Below, one piece after another: positions 1 to 7,256 of a DNA stretch of 34,797 bases; position 1 is the first letter of the stretch; every line of letters starts with the position of its first letter. The notes beneath the pieces are model-generated. The model worked only from the letters and a program-made list of their open reading frames with translations, was not told the origin of the DNA and did not search any database. The position numbers were made by a program, and so were the translations under genes. The DNA is from Thermosinus carboxydivorans Nor1 (GTDB taxonomy: Bacteria > Bacillota > Negativicutes > Sporomusales > Thermosinaceae), in the NCBI RefSeq assembly GCF_000169155.1, contig NZ_AAWL01000022.1:5001-39797 (forward strand), read 5' to 3'.

Positions 1-108
1 CATGAAATGCTTAAAGAAACATATGACCACATAGCAAGGCAGCTTGCGAGATTCATACAAGTTGTTGAGAAAGCGAAGGTCGAAAGTCGAAAGTCGGCTG
101 TCGAGAAA
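1..108 (+). other. 3' portion of an intervening sequence (IVS) at 23S helix 45
   Basis: In ordinary 23S rRNA the segment just before GGTAGGGGAGCGTTC is the short helix 45, preceded by a conserved CCGAAGCTGCGG-like stretch. Here at least 108 bases of unrelated sequence stand in that place. The insert ends with a 7-base tandem repeat (GTCGAAAGTCGAAAGTCG, 79-96), the kind of sequence expected to form the 3' strand of a long IVS stem. Its pairing partner would lie upstream of the window. In other bacteria such inserts are cut out by RNase III, leaving a fragmented 23S rRNA that still functions. The exact junction cannot be fixed without the 5' side. Confidence 0.7.
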
Positions 109-114
109 GGGTAG
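1..114 (+). CDS. C-terminal fragment of S23-type four-helix-bundle protein inside a 23S rRNA intervening sequence
   Basis: Reading frame 1 is open from the window edge for 37 codons. It gives a helical C-terminus (HEMLKETYDHIARQLARFI, then VVEKA and a basic/acidic tail). It stops at the TAG that is part of the conserved 23S segment GGGTAGGGGAGC (stop at 112-114). Proteins of the S23/four-helix-bundle family are known to be encoded in 23S rRNA intervening sequences, and their last helix resembles this pattern of spaced Leu/Ile/Phe. The start lies outside the window. The last dozen residues come from the stem and rRNA sequence, so they are probably not part of the conserved fold. The identification rests on helix pattern and position only; the expressed protein, if any, has no well-established role. 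Confidence 0.6.
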   Translation, partial: HEMLKETYDHIARQLARFIQVVEKAKVESRKSAVEKG

Positions 115-819
115 GGGAGCGTTCTTACCGGGTAGAAGGTTTTCTGGAAGGGGAGCTGGACTGGTAAGAAGTGAGAATGCCGGTATGAGTAGCGAAAAGA
201 CAGGTGAGAATCCTGTCCACCGAAAGCCTAAGGGTTCCTGAGCAACGATCGTCGACTCAGGGTAAGTCGGGACCTAAGCCGAGGCGGATAAGCGTAGGCG
301 ATGGACAACGGGTAAACATTCCCGTACCGCCCGAAGTCGTTTGAGCGAAGGAGTGACGCAGGAGGTAAGGCAAGCGCGAGGATGGAAAGTCGCGTCTAAG
401 CCGGTAGGGTGCAGTGCAGGCAAATCCGCACTGCGAGAGCCTGAGAGGTGAAGGGGAGCTGAGGGGAGACCCTTGGCGAAGTTGCCTGGGCCAGACTGCC
501 GAGAAAAGCTTCTAGCGAGACGGAGGGCGCCCGTACCGGAAACCGACACAGGTAGGCGGGGAGAGGATCCTAAGGTGCGCGGGAGAACCCTCGTTAAGGA
601 ACTCGGCAAAATGTCCCCGTAACTTCGGGAGAAGGGGAGCCCAAGCCCGTGAAGGCAGGAAGCGGCCGGAGCGGGAGTGGGTCGCAGAGGAGAGGCCCAA
701 GCGACTGTTTACCACAAACACAGGTGCCTGCTAAAGCGAAAGCTGACGTATAGGTGCTGACACCTGCCCAGTGCCGGAAGGTTAAGGAAGGGGGTTAGGA
801 GGAAACTCCGAAGCTCACG

Positions 820-908
<89 letters not shown>

Positions 909-1161
909 TGTAACGACTTGGGCACTGTCTCAACGAGGGACCCGGTGAAATTGAAATACCTGTGAAGATGCAGGTTACCCGCGACTGGACAGAAAGACCC
1001 CATGGAGCTTTACTGCAACCTGACATTGGATTTTGGTAAAGCATGTACAGGATAGGTGGGAGACAGAGAAGCATGGGCGCAAGCTCGTGTGGAGTCGACG
1101 TTGGGATACCACCCTTGGTTTACTGGAGTTCTAACTGGAGGAGTAACGAACCTCAGGACAG

Positions 1162-1197
<36 letters not shown>

Positions 1198-1198
1198 G

Positions 1199-1238
<40 letters not shown>

Positions 1239-1410
1239 TGGAAATCGCGCGGAGAGTGTAAAGGCAGAAGGGAGCTTGACTGCGAGACGGACAGGTCGAG
1301 CAGGGACGAAAGTCGGGCTTAGTGATCCGGTGGTACCGAGTGGAAGGGCCATCGCTCAACGGATAAAAGCTACCCTGGGGATAACAGGCTAATCTCCCCC
1401 AAGAGTCCAT

Positions 1411-1465
<55 letters not shown>

Positions 1466-1466
1466 T

Positions 1467-1500
<34 letters not shown>

Positions 1501-1508
1501 TGGTACGT

Positions 1509-1555
<47 letters not shown>

Positions 1556-1880
1556 GGGCGCAAGAGACTTGAGAGGAGCTGCTCCTAGTACGAGAGGACC
1601 GGAGTGGACGGACCAATGGTGTACCAGTTATACCGCCAGGTGTACAGCTGGGTAGCTACGTCCGGAACGGATAAACGCTGAAAGCATCTAAGCGTGAAAC
1701 CGGCCTTAAGATGAGGTCTCTCACAACGGAAGTTGGTAAGGCCCCTTGCAGAAGACAAGGTAGATAGGCCAGGAGTGTAAGGCGGGCAACCGCTTGAGCG
1801 GACTGGTACTAATCGGCCGAGGGCTTGACCTAAAAAGGGCAAAATACGAAAATGCGTGAAAATCTTCTGTGCAGTTTTGA

Positions 1881-1924
1881 GGGAAAGTAACCACCACTTT
1901 CCGATTACCACTTATTACTTTCCC
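1881..1924 (+). repeat. Inverted repeat with two alternative pairings in the 23S-5S spacer
   Basis: GGGAAAGTAA (1881-1890) is perfectly complementary to TTACTTTCCC (1915-1924), giving a 10-bp stem. Within the same arm, GGAAAGT (1882-1888) can instead pair with a nearer ACTTTCC (1896-1902), giving a 7-bp stem with a 7-base loop. The two structures are mutually exclusive. The spacer lies between the 23S 3' end and 5S, so a role in pre-rRNA processing is possible, but that is inference. Confidence 0.6.
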
Positions 1925-1934
1925 AAAATAAATA

Positions 1935-2051
1935 TCCGGTGTCGATAGCTACGGGGATCCACCTGTTCCCATACCGAACACAGAAGTTAAGCCCGTAAAC
2001 GCCGAAAGTACTTGGCTGGAGACGGCCTGGGAGGATAGGTAGACGCCGGTA
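1935..2051 (+). rRNA. rrf: 5S ribosomal RNA
   Basis: About 117 bases with the 5S signature: GGGGATCCACCTGTTCCCATACCGAACACAG-type loop B/helix III sequence, then AAGTTAAGC, and a helix I formed by CCGGTG (1936-1941) with CGCCGG (2044-2049). It lies about 104 bases after the 23S 3' end and only three bases before the tRNA gene, so all three are parts of one transcript. The exact ends are uncertain by one or two bases. Confidence 0.95.
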
Positions 2052-2054
2052 TAT

Positions 2055-2130
2055 TCCTCGGTAGCTCAGTCGGTAGAGCAATCGGCTGTTAACCGATCGG
2101 TCGCAGGTTCGAGTCCTGCCCGGGGAGCCA
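2055..2130 (+). tRNA. tRNA-Asn (anticodon GTT)
   Basis: A complete 76-base cloverleaf. The acceptor stem is 2055-2061 with the matching 3' strand (one U-G pair), the D stem GCTC/GAGC is 2064-2067 with 2076-2079, and the anticodon stem ATCGG/CCGAT encloses loop CTGTTAA. The anticodon GTT sits at 2088-2090. The T arm GCAGG-TTCGAGT-CCTGC follows, and the 3' CCA is encoded (2128-2130). It sits immediately downstream of 5S, a common tRNA-Asn position in Firmicutes rRNA operons. Confidence 0.97.
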
Positions 2131-2137
2131 ATTTTGG

Positions 2138-2180
2138 AAACAAGCCATGCCACGTCGGGTATGGCTTGTTTTAATTTTTT
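2138..2180 (+). terminator. Rho-independent terminator of the rRNA operon
   Basis: AAACAAGCCAT (2138-2148) pairs perfectly with ATGGCTTGTTT (2161-2171) around a 12-base loop and is followed by TTAATTTTTT. It lies 7 bases after the tRNA CCA, so it ends the rRNA transcript and insulates the hydrogenase operon downstream. Confidence 0.9.
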
Positions 2181-2223
2181 AAAAAACTGAATTAGAAATG
2201 CTTCATGTTTTTTAAGAAAGTTA

Positions 2224-2252
2224 TTGCTGATAGATTAGTTATCCGGTACAAT
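2224..2252 (+). promoter_or_regulatory. Sigma-A-type promoter of the hydrogenase operon
   Basis: TTGCTG (2224-2229) and TACAAT (2247-2252) are separated by 17 bases, close to the housekeeping consensus. The expected start of transcription is near 2259. It is the only good promoter match between the rRNA terminator and the first hydrogenase gene. Confidence 0.7.
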
Positions 2253-2268
2253 AAATAAAGAGAGAGTG

Positions 2269-2284
2269 AGTGAAAGTTTTCACT
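2269..2284. promoter_or_regulatory. Rex-like operator (perfect inverted repeat)
   Basis: AGTGAAAGTTTTCACT is a perfect 7-2-7 palindrome. Its core GTGAA-N4-TTCAC matches the centre of the Rex operator (TTGTGAA-N4-TTCACAA). It sits about 10 bases downstream of the predicted transcription start, where a bound repressor would block elongation. Rex is an NADH-sensing repressor that controls hydrogenase and fermentation genes in many Firmicutes. The outer bases differ from consensus, so another dyad-binding regulator remains possible. Its placement argues that the first gene starts at 2308 and not at 2266. Confidence 0.5.
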
Positions 2285-2307
2285 TTATCCTTGCTGGGGG
2301 CGATAGT

Positions 2308-2550
2308 GTGGTCAAATTATCAATTTGTATTGGGAGTGCCTGCCATCTTCGCGGTGCCCACGGAGTGCTAAGCGCTTTTAACGCCCTAATTGATAAGTAC
2401 CAAGTACAAAGCAATGTCGACCTGGAAGGTAGCTTTTGTCAGGGAAAGTGCACCGAAGGAGTAGTCATCAAGATTGATGACGAGGTTATTACTAATGTTA
2501 CTAAGGATAAGGTGTACGATATTTTTATGGAAAAAATATTGGGGCGGTGA
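2308..2550 (+). CDS. Thioredoxin-like [2Fe-2S] ferredoxin (NuoE C-terminal type)
   Basis: An 80-residue protein starting at GTG 2308, with a G-rich Shine-Dalgarno stretch (GGGGG, 2296-2300). An upstream in-frame GTG at 2266 would place the palindromic operator inside the coding region, so it is less likely. The protein has the cysteine pattern C-x4-C (CIGSAC) near the N-terminus and C-x3-C (CQGKC) in the second half, as in the [2Fe-2S] domain of NuoE/HymA proteins, but lacks the extra N-terminal helical domain of full NuoE. It is the first gene of the hydrogenase operon, with 14 bases to the next start. Likely role: electron carrier or redox partner of the PAS-containing hydrogenase homologue. 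A paralogue lies at 5413-5649. Confidence 0.85.
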   Translation: MVKLSICIGSACHLRGAHGVLSAFNALIDKYQVQSNVDLEGSFCQGKCTEGVVIKIDDEVITNVTKDKVYDIFMEKILGR

Positions 2551-2564
2551 CTTAGGTGACATAT

Positions 2565-4250
2565 ATGAAAGTGCTTACTACACTACAAGCCAACTGCAAG
2601 GATTGTCACCGCTGCGTCCGGGTTTGTCCCATAAAAGCCATTGGCATTAGAAGGGGCCAGGCCAGACTGGTAGATGATAAATGTATCTTGTGCGGCAAAT
2701 GCGTGGTAGAGTGCCCGCAGCAAGCCAAGCAAGTTATTTCGCAAATTCCCGTAATTCAGGATGCTTTGGCGCAGGGACGGCTGGTTGTTATGAGTTTGGC
2801 GCCATCCTTTGTGGGGGCGTTTCCGGCTTTTTCGCCGGAACAATTTTTCGCTGCCGTTCGTAGTTTGGGCTTTACGGTCATTGAAGAAACGGCTGTAGGG
2901 GCAGAAGTTGTTTCGCAAATATACAGCTCACTGATAACCACCGCCGACAAACCGGTTATTTCCGCCTGTTGTCCCGTGGTGGTTAGACTTGTTGAAAGGT
3001 ATTACCCTGAACTGGTTGGTAATCTGGCCCCCGTTGTTTCGCCGATGCAGGCCCATGGGCGCATCCTCAAAAAACGGTATGGGAATAACGCTTTTGTTGT
3101 TTTTGCTGGTCCTTGCATTGCCAAGTTTGCTGAGCTGGCAGAGGCTAACAGCGCGATTGATGCGGTTATTACTTTTCAACAGCTTAATACCTGGCTAAAG
3201 CAGCAAGCGAACCACAATACGCCCTGTCGTTTCCAGACTAACATGGCAAGCAGCGGCCGTTATTTTCCTATTGCCGGCGGCATTCTCAAAACCTGTGGGC
3301 ATACTAGCGCCGTTGATGCCGAGATTGTTGCCGTGGATGGCATCGAAAACTGTATACAGGTCTTTGACGGGATAATTAAAGGGCAGTTTGCGCCTAAGTT
3401 CGTGGAAGCATTAGCCTGTACCGGCGGCTGCATCAATGGTCCAGCTATGGTATCGGGATTATGTTTGCCGGCTCGCCGCGCAAAAGTTATTTCTTTTGCC
3501 GTCCAGGGTGGGCAAAAGCCACTAACAACGCCACCGGATCTCGATTTTAAAAAAGTTCATCAGGCCAAACCAGTCCAGCTGGGGCAGCCATCAGAACAGG
3601 AAATCCGGGAAATATTGAGTCAGATTGGCAAGTTGACGCCGGCCGACGAAAAAAATTGCGGCGCTTGTGGTTATAATTCGTGTCGCGAGAAAGCGATTGC
3701 CGTATACCAGGGCATGGCGGAAATTGACATGTGTGTACCCTACATGCGGTCCCGAGCCGAGTCTTTTGCCAACATGATTGTTGATAATTCGTTGAACGCC
3801 ATTATTGTCGTAAATGATAAGTTAATTATTCAAGAATTTAATCCGGCAGCCGAGCAAATGTTGCAAAAGCGCCAGGATTGGGTCCGTGGTGCCAGCCTGA
3901 CGGAAATTATGGATTGCGCGGAAATTATCAGGGCAATTAATTCAGGCGTAAAAGTGCCCAGACACCGGGTGGAACTTCCTTTATACGGCCTTATTACCGA
4001 ACAGATGATTATTCCGTTGCCGGACGAAGGCTTAGCCATCCTTATAATTTCCGATATAACCGAGCAGGAGAAACGGGCCAAAGAATTGGAACAGGTTAAG
4101 CTGGAGACGGTCGAAAAGGCGACAGATATTATTAACAAACAGATGCAAGTTGCTCAGGAAATAGCCGGTCTGCTCGGCGAAACGACAGCCGAAACCAAGT
4201 CGGCTTTGTTAGAACTTATCTGGTTGCTAAAAGGCAAGGGGGCCAAGTGA
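2565..4250 (+). CDS. PAS-domain [FeFe]-hydrogenase homologue, sensory (group C) type
   Basis: A 561-residue protein. ATG 2565 is chosen because AGGTGA (2554-2559) sits 5 bases upstream; GTG 2556 is the alternative. Domain order: two [4Fe-4S] motifs (Cys 11/14/17/21 and 40/43/46/50); the H-cluster domain with SACCP (133-137), GPCIAK (Cys184, Lys187) and EALACTGGC (Cys285, Cys289); a C-x2-C-x4-C...C cluster domain (Cys 365/368/373/390); a PAS domain (about 405-510); and a C-terminal helix suited to signalling. All four cysteines expected to hold the H-cluster are present, and the proton-path cysteine is kept. The two methionines found near the cluster in catalytic enzymes are Gly and Leu here. 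This architecture matches the PAS-bearing hydrogenases of hfs-type operons (Thermoanaerobacterium), thought to sense rather than bulk-produce H2. The overlap TGATG couples it to the phosphatase gene. Confidence 0.88.
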   Translation: MKVLTTLQANCKDCHRCVRVCPIKAIGIRRGQARLVDDKCILCGKCVVECPQQAKQVISQIPVIQDALAQGRLVVMSLAPSFVGAFPAFSPEQFFAAVRSLGFTVIEETAVGAEVVSQIYSSLITTADKPVISACCPVVVRLVERYYPELVGNLAPVVSPMQAHGRILKKRYGNNAFVVFAGPCIAKFAELAEANSAIDAVITFQQLNTWLKQQANHNTPCRFQTNMASSGRYFPIAGGILKTCGHTSAVDAEIVAVDGIENCIQVFDGIIKGQFAPKFVEALACTGGCINGPAMVSGLCLPARRAKVISFAVQGGQKPLTTPPDLDFKKVHQAKPVQLGQPSEQEIREILSQIGKLTPADEKNCGACGYNSCREKAIAVYQGMAEIDMCVPYMRSRAESFANMIVDNSLNAIIVVNDKLIIQEFNPAAEQMLQKRQDWVRGASLTEIMDCAEIIRAINSGVKVPRHRVELPLYGLITEQMIIPLPDEGLAILIISDITEQEKRAKELEQVKLETVEKATDIINKQMQVAQEIAGLLGETTAETKSALLELIWLLKGKGAK

Positions 4251-5395
4251 TGTACCCGCTGCATGCCGAAGTCGGTGTTGCGCAATTGTCCAAAACAGGA
4301 GAAGAATTATGTGGCGATAAAGTTGAAGTATTACGCACCCCAACAGATACTATTATCGTTCTTTCGGATGGGCTGGGTAGCGGTGTAAAGGCGAACATTC
4401 TCGCCACCCTTACGACGAAAATAGCCTCTTCTATGCTTAAAAGAGGTATTCCGCTCGAAGATGTTGTCGATACCATTGCCAAGACTTTACCGGTTTGCCG
4501 CCAACGGAAAATTGCTTATTCAACTCTCCATATCATCAAGGTTGCTGCTGATGGCTTAACAACCATCGTGGAATTTGACTGCCCGTCTACGTTTTTGCTC
4601 CGCGCCGGCAAGGTAGTTCCTTTTCCTACCACGGAAAAAATTGTCGGCGGCAAGGTCATAAAAGAAGGTCAACTTTATTTGCAGGAAAATGATATAATAG
4701 TTGGAGTAAGTGACGGGGTAATCCATGCCGGTATTGGCGGTCTTTTGAAACTGGGGTGGGGATGGCAGGGAATAGCCAGCGAGCTTGTTGGCGATAGTGT
4801 GGCCATGACGGCTGAAAATATCAGCCGGAAAATTATGGCTTGTTGTGAAGGCTATTATGCCGGCCATCCCGGCGATGACTCGACCGTGGTGGCGGTAAAA
4901 ATCCGTCAGCCGGTGCACGCCACGCTCCTAACAGGACCGCCGGCCGATCCCCGGAGTGACGAAAAAGTAGTAAAACGCTTTTTAAGCCAGCCCGGCAAAA
5001 AAATTATCGCTGGAGGCACAACAGCCAATATTGTCAGTCGCCTGACCGGCAAGCCCCTTATTGTCGCCCTGGATTATCATGACCCGGCAATTCCCCCAAC
5101 GGGGCGTATTGAGGGTATTGACCTTGTGACCGAGGGGGTATTGACGCTTAATGCCGCGGTGGAAAAACTAAAAAATCCGGCGGCGTTGGCCCATAACGGG
5201 CAGGATGGAGCGACCCGGCTGGCGAAGCTGCTGCTGTCATGTGATAAAATAGATATCTTTGCCGGCGGCGCTATTAATCCAGCGCACCAAAATCCCAATT
5301 TCCCGGCCTATATTAATATCAAAGCACAGGTTTTGTCCAAGTTGCAGTCAGTACTGGAGTCAATGGGCAAGCAAGTTAGTATTGAATGGTTTTGA
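4250..5395 (+). CDS. PP2C/SpoIIE-type serine/threonine phosphatase linked to hydrogenase
   Basis: A 381-residue protein. ATG 4250 overlaps the previous stop by one base and has AAGGGGG upstream. Residues 1-215 form a compact PP2C/SpoIIE domain. Metal-binding motifs are visible: CGD (21-23), SDGLGSG (39-45), SDGV in the middle and GDDSTVV near residue 205. A distinct C-terminal domain of about 160 residues follows (IAGGTTANIVSR, later IFAGGAINPAHQNP); I cannot assign it to a named fold. The gene sits between the PAS hydrogenase homologue and the catalytic-type hydrogenase. In hfs-type and other group C hydrogenase operons a PP2C phosphatase occupies the same place, which points to an output role: dephosphorylating an unknown target when the sensor is switched. 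The target is not visible in this window. Confidence 0.85.
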   Translation: MYPLHAEVGVAQLSKTGEELCGDKVEVLRTPTDTIIVLSDGLGSGVKANILATLTTKIASSMLKRGIPLEDVVDTIAKTLPVCRQRKIAYSTLHIIKVAADGLTTIVEFDCPSTFLLRAGKVVPFPTTEKIVGGKVIKEGQLYLQENDIIVGVSDGVIHAGIGGLLKLGWGWQGIASELVGDSVAMTAENISRKIMACCEGYYAGHPGDDSTVVAVKIRQPVHATLLTGPPADPRSDEKVVKRFLSQPGKKIIAGGTTANIVSRLTGKPLIVALDYHDPAIPPTGRIEGIDLVTEGVLTLNAAVEKLKNPAALAHNGQDGATRLAKLLLSCDKIDIFAGGAINPAHQNPNFPAYINIKAQVLSKLQSVLESMGKQVSIEWF

Positions 5396-5412
5396 TTAAG
5401 GGAGGGGACAGT

Positions 5413-5649
5413 GTGAACAATATCGTCATTGAGATTTGTGTCGGTACTTCTTGCTATCTATTGGGTGCTCAGGACTTAATCCGGGCCGTTGAGGAGCTGC
5501 CTTGCGAACAGCGTTCCCACATTGAACTCCGGGGCGTAACTTGTCTCAAAACCTGCGGCAAAGGGCCAAACGTGAGAATTGATGGTGTGGTGTTGGCTGG
5601 TATGACGCCTGAACGCCTGCTCACTATTATTCAGGACAAACTGGGGTAA
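5413..5649 (+). CDS. Thioredoxin-like [2Fe-2S] ferredoxin (NuoE C-terminal type), second copy
   Basis: A 78-residue protein. GTG 5413 is preceded by GGGAGGGG at a normal distance, so the upstream ATG at 5386 (overlapping the phosphatase end) is not needed. Cysteines follow the same C-x4-C (CVGTSC) and C-x3-C (CLKTC) spacing as the paralogue at 2308-2550, although the two differ at most other positions. It lies 17 bases after the phosphatase and 21 bases before the group-B-type hydrogenase, so each hydrogenase-like protein has its own small [2Fe-2S] partner gene directly upstream. Likely an electron-transfer subunit. Confidence 0.85.
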   Translation: MNNIVIEICVGTSCYLLGAQDLIRAVEELPCEQRSHIELRGVTCLKTCGKGPNVRIDGVVLAGMTPERLLTIIQDKLG

Positions 5650-5670
5650 TTGTTTTAGGAGGGAGAAAAT

Positions 5671-7170
5671 ATGTCGCAGGTAACGGAAGTTGTGAAAATT
5701 CGCCGTAAAGTTTTGTCTGAGATTGCGCGGTTAGCCTTTGAAGGTAAACTGCAAGATCACGTCGAGGATATCCTACACACAGTGGTAACGGAGGAAGGTC
5801 CCCGTTATCGCTGCTGCGTGCATAAAGAGCGGGCTGTCTTGAAAGACCGGATCAATCTGGCTCTGAGTCAGCCTATTAACACCGATCTTAAGGTCGCGGC
5901 GCAAAACGCATTAGAAGGCAAAATTGCTGACATGCCTTTTGTTAATGTGTTGCCTGAGGCATGTGACCGGTGTCCTATTGACAAGTTTATCGTCACCGAT
6001 GCCTGCCGCAACTGTGTTGCCCACCACTGCATCAACAGCTGTCCCAAAAAGGCGATTGCGGTAGTGCAAAACCGGGCCTTTATTGATAAGAACCGGTGCG
6101 TGGAATGTGGCCTCTGCAAAAGATCCTGCCCTTACGGCGCGATCATTGAGGTTAGCCGGCCTTGTGAACGGGCCTGCGACTTGAAGGCGGTCGTCGCCGG
6201 CGCCGACCGTCGGGCTGTAATCAATTACGATAAATGTGTACAATGTGGCGCCTGCAAAATCGCTTGTCCTTTCGGCGCTATCGGCGACCGCTCGGTGATT
6301 GTCCAGTTAATTCAGGATCTCAAGCACCACAAAAAGGTTTACGCAATTATTGCTCCTTCTTTTATTGGCCAATTCGGTCTGAAGGTCAGACCAGGACAAG
6401 TAATTAATGCCCTTAAGCAGCTTGGTTTTTACGATGTGCAGGAAGTTTCCTTTGGCGCTGACATTGTCACCGTGGAAGAGACGAAGGAGTTTGCCGCCAC
6501 TGTTCCCGGCGAACGTTCCTTTATGACCACTTCCTGTTGCCCTGCCTTCGTGGGAATGGTCGAAAAGCATTTGCCGGAGCTGAGGGATAAAGTTTCTTCT
6601 ACTGTTTCACCGATGATTGCTACCGGTAAAAGCATTAAAGTTGACGACCCCGAAGCCATTGTGGTATTCATTGGGCCGTGTATTGCCAAGAAGGTCGAGG
6701 CAGCGCGCTATGCCGGCGTCATCGATTACGTTTTGACTTTTGAGGAGCTGGCGGCGATGCTGGTGGGCGCTGGCATCAATGTAACTGAAGTGGCCGACTC
6801 CGAGTATCAGACTACCGCGTCGCGCGATGGCAATATTTTTGCGCGGGCCGGTGGTGTTGCCCAGGCAGTTGTCGATGCAGCCGCCCATCTGGCGCCCGAT
6901 GTTAATATTAAACCCCATCGCTGTGAAGGGCTTGGCAACTGCAAGGCAGCCCTTATCCAAATTCGCGATGGTAAAATTGATGCCAATCTTTTCGAAGGAA
7001 TGGCCTGCACGGGCGGTTGTGTCGGCGGTCCCGGGACGCTCACTGATTTTCGGGTTACCACCAAACTGGTCGAGAATTACGCAGCCACCGCGGCGGTTAC
7101 AACGTCGCCGGAAAACCAGGAAGCAGTTAAGGTTATCGAAAAAGGACCTATTTGGCATCACGGACATTAA
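5671..7170 (+). CDS. [FeFe] hydrogenase, group B type
   Basis: A 499-residue protein with Shine-Dalgarno TAGGAGGGAG before ATG 5671. It has an unusual N-terminal helical region (1-90), then a cysteine-rich ferredoxin part with several C-x2-C-x2-C-x3-C motifs (about 95-205), then the H-cluster domain: TSCCPAF (Cys289, Cys290), GPCIAKK (Cys337, Lys340) and EGMACTGGCVGGPG (Cys446, Cys450). The TSCCPAF / GPCIAK / TGGCVGGPG signatures and overall length fit the group B [FeFe] hydrogenases of clostridia and relatives. All proton-path and cluster-binding cysteines are present, so it is probably the catalytically active enzyme of the operon, oxidising ferredoxin to make H2 or the reverse. No HydE/F/G maturases are in this window; they must be elsewhere. 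Confidence 0.92.
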   Translation: MSQVTEVVKIRRKVLSEIARLAFEGKLQDHVEDILHTVVTEEGPRYRCCVHKERAVLKDRINLALSQPINTDLKVAAQNALEGKIADMPFVNVLPEACDRCPIDKFIVTDACRNCVAHHCINSCPKKAIAVVQNRAFIDKNRCVECGLCKRSCPYGAIIEVSRPCERACDLKAVVAGADRRAVINYDKCVQCGACKIACPFGAIGDRSVIVQLIQDLKHHKKVYAIIAPSFIGQFGLKVRPGQVINALKQLGFYDVQEVSFGADIVTVEETKEFAATVPGERSFMTTSCCPAFVGMVEKHLPELRDKVSSTVSPMIATGKSIKVDDPEAIVVFIGPCIAKKVEAARYAGVIDYVLTFEELAAMLVGAGINVTEVADSEYQTTASRDGNIFARAGGVAQAVVDAAAHLAPDVNIKPHRCEGLGNCKAALIQIRDGKIDANLFEGMACTGGCVGGPGTLTDFRVTTKLVENYAATAAVTTSPENQEAVKVIEKGPIWHHGH

Positions 7171-7192
7171 GGCGGCAAAGCTGTTTTCTCTT

Positions 7193-7221
7193 TTGCGAAA
7201 CGAGCCTTGATATGCTACAAT
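7193..7221 (+). promoter_or_regulatory. Sigma-A-type promoter of yebC
   Basis: TTGCGA (7193-7198) and TACAAT (7216-7221) are 17 bases apart, about 35 bases before the yebC start. It separates yebC transcription from the hydrogenase operon, which ends at 7170 without an obvious strong terminator. Confidence 0.65.
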
Positions 7222-7256
7222 ATTGCCTGATTTAGAATGTCGGAGAGGGGGACATT

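Noticed and set aside
1905-2153. Minus-strand frame across 5S and tRNA-Asn
   Set aside because: Antisense to two certain RNA genes. Its GSPGRTRTCD stretch is simply the reverse complement of the tRNA T arm, a known source of false annotations.
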